NCBI GenBank assembly: GCA_958415245.1
Contig: CATYYP010000001.1
Span: forward strand, 1 to 28,552
Direction: 5' to 3'
DNA from: Schaalia odontolytica
GTDB taxonomy: Bacteria; Actinomycetota; Actinomycetes; Actinomycetales; Actinomycetaceae
Length of the DNA stretch: 28,552 bases
Below the pieces are notes generated by a model. The model had not been told where the DNA came from. It ran no database searches and saw nothing but the letters and a program-made list of their open reading frames with translations. The stretch's first letter is position 1; each line of letters begins with the position of its first letter. This document shows, piece by piece, positions 1 to 8,194 of the stretch. The translations under genes were made by a program, and so were the position numbers.

Positions 1-2017
1 CCCCGCGCGCCCGTTCGAGAACGCGCGCGAGATCATCGACGCCGCCCGCGAGCTTGATACGCGCGGCGTCGCGATGGGCGTTTTCCCCGAACTGTGCGTC
101 TCCGGCTACGCCATCGACGACCTTTTCCTGCAGGACGTGCTGCTCGATAACGTCGAGAAGGCGCTCGCCCAGATCGTCGAGGCCAGCGCCGACCTGCTGC
201 CCCTCCTCGTCGTGGGTGCGCCCCTGCGCAAGGACAACGCCCTGTACAACTGCGCCGTCGCCATCCACCGCGGCCGTGTGCTGGCGATCGTCCCCAAGTC
301 CCACCTGCCCAACTACCGCGAGTTCTACGAGAAGCGCCACTTCGTCACCATGCCCCCGCGCGCCTGCGAACGCATCGAGGTGCCGTGGGGCGGCGTCGAA
401 GAATTCAGCGGTGGCCCCGTGTGGGTCCCCTTCGGCCAGGTCCTCCTGTCCGCCGACGACGTGCCCGGCCTGACCATCGGCATCGAGATCTGCGAAGACA
501 TGTGGGTGCCCGTCACCCCGGCCACCGAGCTGGCGCTCGCGGGCGCGACCGTCCTGGCGAATCTGTCGGCCTCCCCCATCACCGTGGGACGCGGCGCCGA
601 CCGCGAGCTCATGGTGCGCTCGGTGTCCGCGCGCTGCTCGGCCGCCTACGTGTACACGGCGGCCGGCATGGGCGAGTCCAGCACGGACCTCGCCTGGGAC
701 GGAGAGGCCATGATTTACGAGGCCGGGGACCGCCTGGCCATTGGCGAGCGCTTCCAGGAGGGCGCGCACATCACGATCGCCGACGTGGACCTGGAGCGCC
801 TGCGCACCGAGCGCAAGCGCCAGAACTCTTTCTCGGACAACGCCCAACGTTACTTCGCGGGCGACGAGCGCATGGCCCCGCAGGAGGTCGAGTTCACGCT
901 CGACCCGCCGCGCACCGACCTCGGCCTGGAGCGAGCAGTCAACCGCTTCCCCTTCGTCCCCAACGATCCCACGCGCCTGGAACAGGACTGCTACGAGGCC
1001 TACAACATTCAGGTCGCGGGCCTGGTCCAGCGCCTGCGCGCGATCGGCAACCCGAAGATCGTCATCGGCGTCTCGGGCGGCTTGGATTCGACGCACGCGC
1101 TGGTCGTGGCCGCGCACGCGATGGACCTGCTGGGCCGTCCGCGCACGGACATCCTGTGCTACACGCTGCCCGGCTTCGCCACCTCCGAGCGCACCAAGAA
1201 GAACGCGACCCTGCTGTGCCAGTACCTGGGCACGTCCTTCCAGGAGATCGACATCCGTCCGGCGGCCACGCAGATGCTGGCCGACATCGGCCACCCCTAC
1301 GGCGAGGGTGAGGCCACCTACGACGTGACCTTCGAGAACGTCCAGGCGGGCCTGCGCACCGACTACCTGTTCCGCCTGGCCAACCACCTGGGAGGCATCG
1401 TGCTGGGCACGGGCGACCTGTCCGAGCTGGCGCTGGGCTGGTGCACGTACGGCGTGGGCGACCAGATGAGCCACTACGCGGTCAACACGGGCGTACCCAA
1501 GACCCTCATGCAGCACCTGATCCGCTGGGTCGTGGCCTCCAAGCAGTTCGACGACCGCGTCGGCGAGGTCCTCCTGTCGATCCTGCACACGGAGATCTCT
1601 CCCGAGCTGGTTCCCGCCAAGCCGGGCGAGAAGATGCAGTCCACGCAGGACAAGATCGGCCCCTACAACCTGCAGGATTTCACGCTGTACCACGTGCTGC
1701 GTCGCGGCGCGCGCCCGTCGAAGATCGCGTTCCTGGCGGAGAAGGCCTGGTCGGACGCCTCGGTCGGCTCCTGGCCGGTCGGCTTCCCCGAGGAGGACAA
1801 GGTCGCATACTCGCTCGAGGAGATCGTCAAGTGGGAGCGCCTGTTCCTGTGGCGTTTCTTCAGCCAGCAGTTCAAGCGCAGCGCCCTGCCCAACGGCCCC
1901 AAGGTCATGGCTGGCGGCTCCCTGTCCCCGCGCGGCGACTGGCGCATGCCTTCGGACGTGTCGGGCGCGGATTGGGTCGCGGAACTCGACGAGGCCGTGA
2001 AGGGCCTGGTCGACTGA
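1..2017 (+). CDS. nadE: Glutamine-dependent NAD+ synthetase, 5'-truncated by window edge
   Basis: Makes NAD+ from deamido-NAD+, ATP and glutamine, the last step of NAD biosynthesis, in the cytoplasm. The frame is open from base 2. Counting from the internal Met at 74, the N-terminal nitrilase-type glutaminase triad is visible: Glu6 in FPELCVSGY, Lys75 in VPKSHLPNY and Cys140 in IEICEDMW. The C-terminal synthetase domain has the ATP P-loop SGGLDST at 334-340. In the M. tuberculosis enzyme the Glu and Lys are residues 52 and 121 as I recall, the same spacing, so about 22 residues are missing off the left edge. It ends at TGA 2015-2017 and is followed by a strong hairpin. The neighbouring genes are not NAD genes, so the context adds nothing. 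Confidence 0.95.
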   Translation, partial: PARPFENAREIIDAARELDTRGVAMGVFPELCVSGYAIDDLFLQDVLLDNVEKALAQIVEASADLLPLLVVGAPLRKDNALYNCAVAIHRGRVLAIVPKSHLPNYREFYEKRHFVTMPPRACERIEVPWGGVEEFSGGPVWVPFGQVLLSADDVPGLTIGIEICEDMWVPVTPATELALAGATVLANLSASPITVGRGADRELMVRSVSARCSAAYVYTAAGMGESSTDLAWDGEAMIYEAGDRLAIGERFQEGAHITIADVDLERLRTERKRQNSFSDNAQRYFAGDERMAPQEVEFTLDPPRTDLGLERAVNRFPFVPNDPTRLEQDCYEAYNIQVAGLVQRLRAIGNPKIVIGVSGGLDSTHALVVAAHAMDLLGRPRTDILCYTLPGFATSERTKKNATLLCQYLGTSFQEIDIRPAATQMLADIGHPYGEGEATYDVTFENVQAGLRTDYLFRLANHLGGIVLGTGDLSELALGWCTYGVGDQMSHYAVNTGVPKTLMQHLIRWVVASKQFDDRVGEVLLSILHTEISPELVPAKPGEKMQSTQDKIGPYNLQDFTLYHVLRRGARPSKIAFLAEKAWSDASVGSWPVGFPEEDKVAYSLEEIVKWERLFLWRFFSQQFKRSALPNGPKVMAGGSLSPRGDWRMPSDVSGADWVAELDEAVKGLVD

Positions 2018-2051
2018 CCTGACGTTTCGCTCGGGATTCTGAGCTGCCCTC

Positions 2052-2085
2052 TGAGGGGCGGTGCTTACGCGAGCACCGCCCCTCG
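2052..2085 (+). terminator. Hairpin terminator after nadE
   Basis: A perfect 12-bp stem (GAGGGGCGGTGC at 2053-2064 with its complement at 2073-2084) lies 36 bases after the nadE stop. One more T-A pair can close the loop to 6 bases. No T-run follows, which is common for actinobacterial terminators. Confidence 0.7.
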
Positions 2086-2204
2086 GCTTACTCACCATGC
2101 TCATTTCCGGGCCTCATCAGGCCATACACCCCTGCACCTCACCCTCAAAACTATGCAGGTTTTCACACCGCCTCTGCCTTCGCGGCGACGAGGCCGGGGC
2201 CGGG

Positions 2205-2245
2205 TAGAATGGTCGCGCGGCCATTCGTGAAACGGCCGTGAAACG
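2205..2245 (+). promoter_or_regulatory. Possible promoter and 11-bp tandem repeat before the SdpI-like gene
   Basis: A -10-like TAGAAT lies at 2205-2210, without a recognisable -35. Downstream, CGTGAAACG occurs twice (2226-2234 and 2237-2245) with an 11-bp period, about one helical turn, just before the ribosome binding site. It could be an operator near the transcription start. Confidence 0.3.
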
Positions 2246-2266
2246 CTTATTTTTCGAGGGGTTCCC

Positions 2267-2596
2267 GTGCACGTCGGACTGATCGCAGCCTTCCTGATTC
2301 TCGCCGTCGCTCTCATCGCGGGTGGCCTTTATCTGTTCGCGTCGGGCCTGACCGCGCGCGCCGGCGTGTGCCGACCTCCCCTGGGGCTGCGCCTTCAGGG
2401 CGTCGAGCCCGGCTCGCAGGAATGGGAGCGCGCCCACCGCGCCGCCTGGCCCATCCTCTTCGGCGGCGGCGTCCTGGGCACCGCCCACGGCATCGCCTTG
2501 GCCGCCACCACCCTCATGGACACGCGTATCTCGGTGCCCATCGTCTTCATCGTCTCAGGGCTCATCGTCGAGGCCGGCCTCTGGCTGGTCGCGTAG
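2267..2596 (+). CDS. Small SdpI-like integral membrane protein
   Basis: A 109-residue protein with three predicted membrane helices (about residues 4-26, 60-82 and 89-108). The stretch between the first two helices, with GLRLQGVEPGSQEWERAHRA, resembles the conserved G-x-R...W..AHR region of SdpI-family membrane proteins; SdpI is the Bacillus immunity protein to the SdpC toxin. The family link rests on this short region only, and no sdpC-like toxin gene is nearby. The start is GTG at 2267, with GAGGGG five bases upstream. It stands alone, convergent with the cupin gene. A plain hypothetical membrane protein is the alternative. Confidence 0.65.
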   Translation: MHVGLIAAFLILAVALIAGGLYLFASGLTARAGVCRPPLGLRLQGVEPGSQEWERAHRAAWPILFGGGVLGTAHGIALAATTLMDTRISVPIVFIVSGLIVEAGLWLVA

Positions 2597-2628
2597 GGCG
2601 CCGGCAAGGCGTCGCTGAAGTAACCCTC

Positions 2629-2659
2629 CGCGGGGCGCCGCTGCCCCGACCGCCCCGCG
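2629..2659. terminator. Possible bidirectional terminator between convergent genes
   Basis: A 9-bp GC-only stem (CGCGGGGCG at 2629-2637, complement at 2651-2659) with a 13-base loop lies between the convergent SdpI-like and cupin genes. There is no T-run on either side. Confidence 0.4.
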
Positions 2660-2732
2660 CGGATACGACAACCGGGCCCCGGCCTCGTGCAACCCCTCAC
2701 GTGGACGGGCCCCGCCGCACAGTGTCGGGGTG

Positions 2733-3104
2733 TCAGGCCTTGGGGCGCTCGCGACGATCCAGCATGTACAGGGCCATCTTCGAGGGCTCGAGCGCGCGCA
2801 CGGCGTGCGGCAGGCGCGTACCGAAGTGGATGACGTCACCGGGCTTCAGGACGACGGTGCGACCGTCGGCCTCGATCTCGAGGGCACCCTCGAGGGTGTG
2901 CAGGATGACGGGCATCGCGGCGGTGTGCTCGCTGAGGATCTCGTCCTTGTCGAAGCTGAAGAGGACCAGGCGCACGCCCTCAGCGTGCATGACGGTGCGC
3001 GACACCGTGGCTTCCTCGTTGATCTGGATCATCGAGGCGATGTCCTGCAGATCCGTCATGATGGGCGTGGGGACCTCGGTGTTCGATTCGGGCGACAGGC
3101 TCAT
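2733..3104 (-). CDS. Single-domain cupin protein
   Basis: A 123-residue cupin, a small beta-barrel that usually binds a metal or small ligand. The core spans about residues 48-116: the first motif includes His60 (DEILSEH) and the second LKPGDVIHFGTRLPHAV with His93 and His100. The start at 3104 is chosen because AAGGAG lies just upstream and the ATG overlaps the TGA of the upstream methyltransferase by four bases (ATGA), implying translational coupling. An upstream start at 3146 would overlap further without a better ribosome site. Its substrate cannot be told; being coupled to a methyltransferase, it may act on or sense the same compound. Confidence 0.8.
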   Translation of the reverse strand: MSLSPESNTEVPTPIMTDLQDIASMIQINEEATVSRTVMHAEGVRLVLFSFDKDEILSEHTAAMPVILHTLEGALEIEADGRTVVLKPGDVIHFGTRLPHAVRALEPSKMALYMLDRRERPKA

Positions 3105-3922
3105 TGGCTCTCCTTGGGTTTGCGCGCGACGATGGCGACGCCGCACAGGTGTCGATCATATTTCTTAAACGTGCGCGCCATGGTCGTGACGCGTTCACGC
3201 AGGTCTTTGTCCCGCGCGACGTTGCGCATGATGCGCAGGGCTCCGCGCACGCCCTCGTCGGCGATCATTCGGCCGGGCTTGAGGAGGGCCATGGGGGCCG
3301 TGCGGGTCTCTTCGACGACGAGGCCGACCTCCTCGAGCGCGCGCCTCCAGTCGGCGACGGTGAGGGGCCGGGCGTTGACGTTGATGGCGCGTGCCAGCGC
3401 GCGGCGAATCTCGGTGGCTGGCTCTTCCTCGATGGAGTCGGGGCGCATTGCTAGCTCGTGGATGACGTAGCGGCCGCCGGGGCGCAGGATGCGCGCGGCC
3501 TCGCCCATGATGGCGCGCTTGGCTTTCTCTCCCTGCATGGAGAGCATGGCTTCGCCGACGACGACGTCCGCACTCTCGTCCGGCAGCCCGGTCTCGGCAG
3601 CATCAGCATTCACGCAGCGCCCCACGCCCGAGGCAATGGCGTCCACGCGCGCAGAGGCGTTTGGATCGCGCTCCACGCCAACGTAGGAGGCGGGGCCTAC
3701 CTCAATAATCGCCGAGGCCGTGACGCCCAGGCCGGGCGCGAACTCGACGACGTCCGAGCCGGGCAACACGCCGCGCTTGAGCGCCCACGTACTGAGGGCG
3801 AGGCCGCCGGGGCGCAGCACCGTCTTTCCGGCGCGTGCGAGGACCCAGTGGCCGGGCGCCTTCTCGACGGGCCGGTCGGCGAAGGGAAGGGCCTCCGCCA
3901 GCGATTCACTGTGAGTTGCCAT
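3101..3922 (-). CDS. Class I SAM-dependent methyltransferase
   Basis: A 273-residue protein with a Rossmann methyltransferase fold: motif I VVEFAPGLG at 58-66, an acidic end of strand 2 (VGVERD, 81-86), NADAAETGLPDESADVVVGEAML for motifs II-III, and the post-motif LRPGGRYVIHEL (146-157) typical of UbiE-like enzymes. The acceptor is unknown. The start at 3922 is preferred over GTG 3970 because a TATACT -10 box ends only seven bases upstream, implying a leaderless message. It is co-transcribed with the cupin through an ATGA overlap. The product is expected to be cytoplasmic. Confidence 0.8.
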   Translation of the reverse strand: MATHSESLAEALPFADRPVEKAPGHWVLARAGKTVLRPGGLALSTWALKRGVLPGSDVVEFAPGLGVTASAIIEVGPASYVGVERDPNASARVDAIASGVGRCVNADAAETGLPDESADVVVGEAMLSMQGEKAKRAIMGEAARILRPGGRYVIHELAMRPDSIEEEPATEIRRALARAINVNARPLTVADWRRALEEVGLVVEETRTAPMALLKPGRMIADEGVRGALRIMRNVARDKDLRERVTTMARTFKKYDRHLCGVAIVARKPKESQ

Positions 3923-3966
3923 ATACGCAAGTATAGCGTTATCTATTTCTTCACGCAGGGCTATAC
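3923..3966 (-). promoter_or_regulatory. Leaderless-type promoter with inverted repeat before the methyltransferase
   Basis: On the minus strand TATACT (3930-3935) is separated from the ATG by seven bases. The inverted repeat GTATAGC (3931-3937) and GCTATAC (3960-3966) flanks a 22-base spacer, and one arm overlaps the -10 box. The stretch is clearly AT-richer than its surroundings. No convincing -35 box is visible. Confidence 0.5.
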
Positions 3967-4002
3967 CCACAGAAAATACGCCGACGGAGTCCCGATTCGC
4001 CT

Positions 4003-5676
4003 CTACAGGCCGATAATCTCGGCGAAAGCAGCCTTAATTGCGTCGAGACGCTCGCGCGCCTGCTCCCAGGGCAGCGGCTCCCCCTCGGTGACCGGCAGGA
4101 TCACCTCGAGGTAGCACTTGAGCTTTGGCTCGGTGCCCGAGGGGCGCGCGATGACGCGGTCCCCCGCCTCGGTGAGCACGAGGACACCATCCGTGGGCGG
4201 CAGGCCACGGTACCCCTGCGACAGGTCCGCGACCTCGACGACGGGAGAGCCGGCCAGGATGCTCGGCGGCTGGGCACGCAGGCGCGCCATGCCGCTGGCG
4301 ATCTGCTCGATCTGCTCGACGCGGAAGGTCAGCGGCGAGCTCACGTGCAGTCCGTGCAGACGCGCCAGGCGCTCCAGCTCGTCCCACACGCTGCGCCCCT
4401 GCGCCTTGAGGGCGGCCACCAGGGACGCGGCGACGACCGACGTCGCAATGCCGTCCTTGTCGCGCACGTTGCCCGGATCGGGGCAAAAGCCAATGGCCTC
4501 CTCATAGCCGAAGCCGAGGCCCGGGGCCCGGGCGATCCACTTGAAACCGGTGAGCGTCGTGTGGTGCTCCAGGCCGTGTGCCTGAGCGATGCGCGAGAGC
4601 AGGCGCGAAGACACGATCGAGTTTGCGAGCGAGCCCGTCATGCCGCGCAAGGCCAGGAACTCGCCCAGCAGCGAGCCGATCTGGTCGCCACTCAGCGGAC
4701 TCCAACCGGTCTCCGAGGTGGGGTCGGGCACCGCGAGCGCACAGCGGTCCGCGTCGGGGTCGACCGCGATGATGAGGTCAGCCCCCTGCTCGCGGGCCTG
4801 CTCGATCGCCATGTCGAGGGCACCGGCCTCTTCGGGGTTGGGGAAGGGCACGGTCGGGAAGTCCGGATCGGGTTCTGCCTGCGCCGCCACGAGGGAGACG
4901 TTGGAGAAACCGGCCTCGGCCAGGACGCGCGAGGTGATCGCGGCGCCCACGCCGTGCATGGCGGTCAAGACGATGCGCAGGTCCTCACGCGCCGATGCCT
5001 CGCCCGAGGCCAGGGCGGACGCGCAGGCCACGTATTCCTCGCGCGGATCCACGGCCTCGATAAGGTCGTCGTTCATCGGGACCTCGTCCGCGGGCGGCGC
5101 GGCCTCGATGGCCGCCGCGATCTCCGCGTCGAAGGGCGGGACGATCTGGACGCCGCGCCCGTCGCCCTGCGCGACGGTGCCACCCAGGTAGACCTTGTAG
5201 CCGTTGTCCGGGGCAGGGTTGTGGGAGGCGGTCACCATGACGCCCGCATCCGCGTCAAAGTGCAGCATCGAGAAGGAGGTCAGCGGGGTCGGGTTGGCCT
5301 GGGGCAGCGCGAGGACGCGCACGCCGGCGGCCGAAGCGACGCGGCAGGCGGCCGTGGCGAACTCGGAGGACCCGTAGCGGGCGTCGCAGCCGACCACCAG
5401 CGTGGGGGTGCCGGTTGCGTGGCGCTTGACGACCTCGCACAGGCCTGCGGTCGCGCGGATGACGACCGCGAGGTTCATGCGGGACTCGCCCGGACCCACG
5501 ACGCCTCGCAGGCCGGCGGTGCCGAACTGGAGGGGGCCGTTCATGGCCGCACCCACGCGGGCCGCGGCCTCCTCGTCGCCGCGCTCCGAGGCCTCGATGT
5601 CAGCGCTCAGGGCCGAGGCCGTGGCGGGGTCCGGGTCATGGCTCGCCCACTGGCGCGCGCGCTCGAGCAGCTCCAT
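4003..5676 (-). CDS. Phospho-sugar mutase, PGM2-like; likely the phosphopentomutase of this locus
   Basis: A 557-residue alpha-D-phosphohexomutase with all four signature loops: the phosphoserine loop TASHNPAPDNGYK (Ser151), the metal loop DPDADR (306-311), the sugar loop GYEEAIGF (390-397) and the phosphate loop RPSGTEPK (511-518). The sugar loop is of the E-E-x-x-G type seen in PGM2 and PgcA rather than the GEMSGH of phosphomannomutases; human PGM2 is a phosphopentomutase. It is the last gene of the deo cluster, four bases after deoC, with GGAGG inside the deoC end. No DeoB-type phosphopentomutase is present, so it probably converts (deoxy)ribose-1-phosphate to the 5-phosphate. It may also act on hexose phosphates. 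The family is certain; the substrate is inferred. Confidence 0.9.
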   Translation of the reverse strand: MELLERARQWASHDPDPATASALSADIEASERGDEEAAARVGAAMNGPLQFGTAGLRGVVGPGESRMNLAVVIRATAGLCEVVKRHATGTPTLVVGCDARYGSSEFATAACRVASAAGVRVLALPQANPTPLTSFSMLHFDADAGVMVTASHNPAPDNGYKVYLGGTVAQGDGRGVQIVPPFDAEIAAAIEAAPPADEVPMNDDLIEAVDPREEYVACASALASGEASAREDLRIVLTAMHGVGAAITSRVLAEAGFSNVSLVAAQAEPDPDFPTVPFPNPEEAGALDMAIEQAREQGADLIIAVDPDADRCALAVPDPTSETGWSPLSGDQIGSLLGEFLALRGMTGSLANSIVSSRLLSRIAQAHGLEHHTTLTGFKWIARAPGLGFGYEEAIGFCPDPGNVRDKDGIATSVVAASLVAALKAQGRSVWDELERLARLHGLHVSSPLTFRVEQIEQIASGMARLRAQPPSILAGSPVVEVADLSQGYRGLPPTDGVLVLTEAGDRVIARPSGTEPKLKCYLEVILPVTEGEPLPWEQARERLDAIKAAFAEIIGL

Positions 5677-5680
5677 CGTC

Positions 5681-6334
5681 TCAGTCCTCCAGTCCTGCCA
5701 GGATGGCGTTGGTTGCGGACACTCCCAGGCGGGAGGCTCCGGCCTCGATCATGGCCAGGGCGGTCTCGGCGTCGCGGATGCCGCCCGAGGCCTTGACTCC
5801 CAGGGCGTCGCCGACCGTGGCGCGCATGAGCGCGACCGCGTGGGTCGAGGCGCCGCCCGCGGGGTGGAATCCCGTGGAGGTCTTGACGAAATCCGCGCCA
5901 GCGGCCATCGAGGCCGTGCACGCGGCGACGATCTCGTCGTCCGTCAGCGCGGCGGACTCGATGATGACTTTGAGGATGCGCGGGGCGGGGACGACGCGGC
6001 GCACAGCCGTGATCTCCTCCTCGAGGTCGTGGAGGCGCGCGTCCTTCACCAGCTCGATGTTGATGACCATGTCGATCTCGTCCGCGCCGTCGGCGACGGC
6101 CTGGGCGGCCTCGAAGGCCTTGACCTGGGGCTTGACCGCGCCCGAGGGGAAGCCGACCACGCAGGCGACCTTCAATCCCTCGGGAACGTCCAGGGGCAGC
6201 ATCGAGGGGGACACGCACACCGAGAAGGTGCCGGCCGCGGCGCCCTCCTCGACGATGCGCGCCACGTCTGCCTTGGTGGCCTCGGGCTTGAGGATCGTGT
6301 GGTCAATCATCGCGGCCACGTCACGCTTGTTCAT
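5681..6334 (-). CDS. deoC: Deoxyribose-phosphate aldolase
   Basis: Splits 2-deoxyribose-5-phosphate to acetaldehyde and glyceraldehyde-3-phosphate, the exit of deoxynucleoside catabolism into glycolysis. A 217-residue TIM-barrel class I aldolase with IDHTILKP at 10-17, DEIDMVINI (Asp88), the Schiff-base Lys151 in FVKTSTGF, and Lys181 in KASGGIRD as second catalytic lysine. Two starts are possible: ATG 6334, behind a weak AAGAAAG, which matches the usual family N-terminus; or ATG 6355, whose ATG overlaps the deoD stop as TGATG. I prefer 6334. The gene sits between deoD and the phosphomutase. Confidence 0.95.
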   Translation of the reverse strand: MNKRDVAAMIDHTILKPEATKADVARIVEEGAAAGTFSVCVSPSMLPLDVPEGLKVACVVGFPSGAVKPQVKAFEAAQAVADGADEIDMVINIELVKDARLHDLEEEITAVRRVVPAPRILKVIIESAALTDDEIVAACTASMAAGADFVKTSTGFHPAGGASTHAVALMRATVGDALGVKASGGIRDAETALAMIEAGASRLGVSATNAILAGLED

Positions 6335-6354
6335 GGAACTACTTTCTTGTCGCA

Positions 6355-7062
6355 TCACAGCTGGGCCAGGGGCAGGGCCAGCTCCATCATGGTGGTAAAG
6401 GACGTCTGACGCGCCTGGGCGTCGGTGGCCTCGCCCGTCACCAGGGAATCCGAGACCGTAAAGATACCCACGGCCTCGACGCCCGCGTGGGCGGCGGTGG
6501 CGTACAGGCCCGCGGACTCCATCTCGACCGCGAGCACGCCCATGCGCTGCCAGGCCTCGTTGAAGGTCGGATTCGCGTTGTAGAACGTGTCGGAGGAGAG
6601 GATGTTGCCCACGTGGATCGGCACATCGGCCTCACGGGCGCGGCGCACGACGTCGTCGATGAGTCGGAAGGAGCCGATCGGGGCGTAGGAGCCGGGGATC
6701 TGATACTGGTCTAGGAACGCCGAGTTCGAGCACGCGGCCTGGGCGACCACGACGTCGTAGAGGTTGACGTCCGGCTGCAGGGCACCGCACGTGCCCACGC
6801 GCACGAGGCGCGTGCAGCCGAACTCGTGGATCAGCTCGTGGGCGTACAGCGAGATCGAGGGGATGCCCATGCCCGACCCCATGACGGACACCGGGGTACC
6901 GCGATACGTGCCGGTGTAGCCCAGCATGTTGCGCACGGCGTTGAACTGCTGCGCGTCCTCCAGGTAGGTCTCGGCGATGAACTTCGCGCGCAGCGGGTCT
7001 CCGGGCAGGAGGATCGTCGGCGCAATGGGGGCGGTGGGGTTGATGTGCGGTGTCGAGCGCAT
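6355..7062 (-). CDS. deoD: Purine-nucleoside phosphorylase, hexameric DeoD type
   Basis: Phosphorolyses purine (deoxy)nucleosides to the free base and (deoxy)ribose-1-phosphate. The 235 residues align along most of their length with E. coli DeoD: TPHINP near the start, [13 protein letters not shown] (20-32), MGSGMGIPS (61-69), RVGTCGA (88-94), the nucleoside-binding VEMES (179-183), catalytic Asp205 in TVSDSL (E. coli Asp204) and Arg218 in the QARQTSF segment. The start at 7062 has AGGAGG six bases upstream. It is the first gene after deoR and has its own promoter region. Unlike trimeric PNP, this type also accepts adenosine. Confidence 0.96.
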   Translation of the reverse strand: MRSTPHINPTAPIAPTILLPGDPLRAKFIAETYLEDAQQFNAVRNMLGYTGTYRGTPVSVMGSGMGIPSISLYAHELIHEFGCTRLVRVGTCGALQPDVNLYDVVVAQAACSNSAFLDQYQIPGSYAPIGSFRLIDDVVRRAREADVPIHVGNILSSDTFYNANPTFNEAWQRMGVLAVEMESAGLYATAAHAGVEAVGIFTVSDSLVTGEATDAQARQTSFTTMMELALPLAQL

Positions 7063-7123
7063 GTGTCCTCCTGTGGTGTCGAGGAGCCCGGGGCTCCGTC
7101 GAGGCTTCTTTACCCTTGTCGCA

Positions 7124-7174
7124 AGGCTATGCCGTGCAAGTGAAATGTGTCAACGAGTGGTTTGACAAATGTTC
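7124..7174 (-). promoter_or_regulatory. deoD promoter with candidate DeoR operator
   Basis: On the minus strand a perfect TTGACA -35 (7148-7153) is followed after 18 bases by TAGCCT (7124-7129). The -35 is one arm of an inverted repeat, TGTCAA (7148-7153), 8 bases, TTGACA (7162-7167). The plus-strand sequence TGACAAATGTTC (7163-7174), which touches the deoR stop codon, recurs exactly upstream of the transporter operon and nearly upstream of the nuclease gene. This suggests that the regulator encoded immediately upstream binds here. Confidence 0.55.
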
Positions 7175-8158
7175 TCATCCGCCCGGGGCGCGATCACGCA
7201 CCCCGCGCGGGGTTGCCCCACGTGGCCGTTCCAGCAACGCGAGAGCCAGGTCCTGGTCGACCACCAGGTGAGTGGCCAACCCCATGTGAAGCGCCGTGTC
7301 CAGCGCCTCCGCTTTCACGCGCCCACCGGCAACGAGCACCCGCACGGGGCGAGAGCGCAGCTCCTCGAGCGTGATGCCAACCGTCCTGCGGTCGACCGAC
7401 GCCAGGGCAACGCCGCCCTCGCGCGTGAAAAATCGCGAGCATGCGTCCCCGACCGCGTCGCGCAGGAGCGCCTCCACCTCGCCGTCCTCGAGCTGGCCAA
7501 GGTTGAGCGAGAGGGCCTCGCGCCCCAGGGAACCAACGGTAAACACCGCCACATCCACACCGCGCCCCTCCTCCAGGATCCGCTCGATCGACCGGTCGCG
7601 GCGCACGATCGAGAGCATCGCGGTGTCCTGGAAAATGACGGGAAGCGGCAGGTAACGGGGCTCCGCACCGAAGGCCTCGCAGAAGGAACGCATGATCTCG
7701 AAATCGTGCGTCACTCTCTCAGAGAAGGACGCCCCGCCCTTGAGCTGGACGACGCGCACGCCCACGCGAGGGGCGCGGGTCAGGTGTGCCGCGAGCGCAC
7801 TCATCGTGCGCCCCCAAGAAATCCCCACGCTCATGCCGTCGCGCACGAGCTGGGTGACAACATCGGCACCGACGCGACCGACCTGCTCGATGGCCTCGTC
7901 CTCAGTCGCGCCCGCGCCATGGGCGACGCGAGCACAGGCCAGGTCGAAGCGCCTCTCCAGCCGCAGGGCGATCTCCGAAGCGTCCTCGCGCGGATCGTGA
8001 ATCTCGATGGTGACGAAGCCGCGCTCGCGGCCGTGCGCGAGGAGTTTGGCGACCGTGGGGCGCGACAGGCCCATGCGCGTGGCGACCTCGGCCTGACTGA
8101 GGCCCTGCTGGTAGTAGAGCTTGACCGCCTCGATCGACTGTTCGTCGCGCCGTTCCAC
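7175..8158 (-). CDS. deoR: SorC-family transcriptional regulator of deoxynucleoside genes (DeoR type)
   Basis: A 327-residue SorC-family protein, the type of Bacillus subtilis DeoR and not the E. coli DeoR family. The N-terminal helix-turn-helix is GLSQAEVATRMGLSRPTVAKLL (about 19-40). The remainder is the sugar-phosphate-binding domain, with SVGISWGRTM at 110-119, VQLKGG at 137-142 and a conserved end, LVAGGRVKAEALDTAL..GLATHLVVD. In B. subtilis the effector is deoxyribose-5-phosphate. The start is GTG 8158 with GGAGGAGG five bases upstream. The gene lies inside the cluster it probably controls, 36 bases after deoA and upstream of deoD. The effector and regulon are inferred. Confidence 0.9.
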   Translation of the reverse strand: MERRDEQSIEAVKLYYQQGLSQAEVATRMGLSRPTVAKLLAHGRERGFVTIEIHDPREDASEIALRLERRFDLACARVAHGAGATEDEAIEQVGRVGADVVTQLVRDGMSVGISWGRTMSALAAHLTRAPRVGVRVVQLKGGASFSERVTHDFEIMRSFCEAFGAEPRYLPLPVIFQDTAMLSIVRRDRSIERILEEGRGVDVAVFTVGSLGREALSLNLGQLEDGEVEALLRDAVGDACSRFFTREGGVALASVDRRTVGITLEELRSRPVRVLVAGGRVKAEALDTALHMGLATHLVVDQDLALALLERPRGATPRGVRDRAPGG

Positions 8159-8194
8159 GATTCCTCCTCCCTGCGTGCTCGCGCCGCTCCGCCG

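Noticed and set aside
4345..5796. Long plus-strand open frame opposite the phosphosugar mutase
   Set aside because: Arg/Gly/Ala-rich product without any motif; a GC-driven antisense frame of a gene with intact family motifs.
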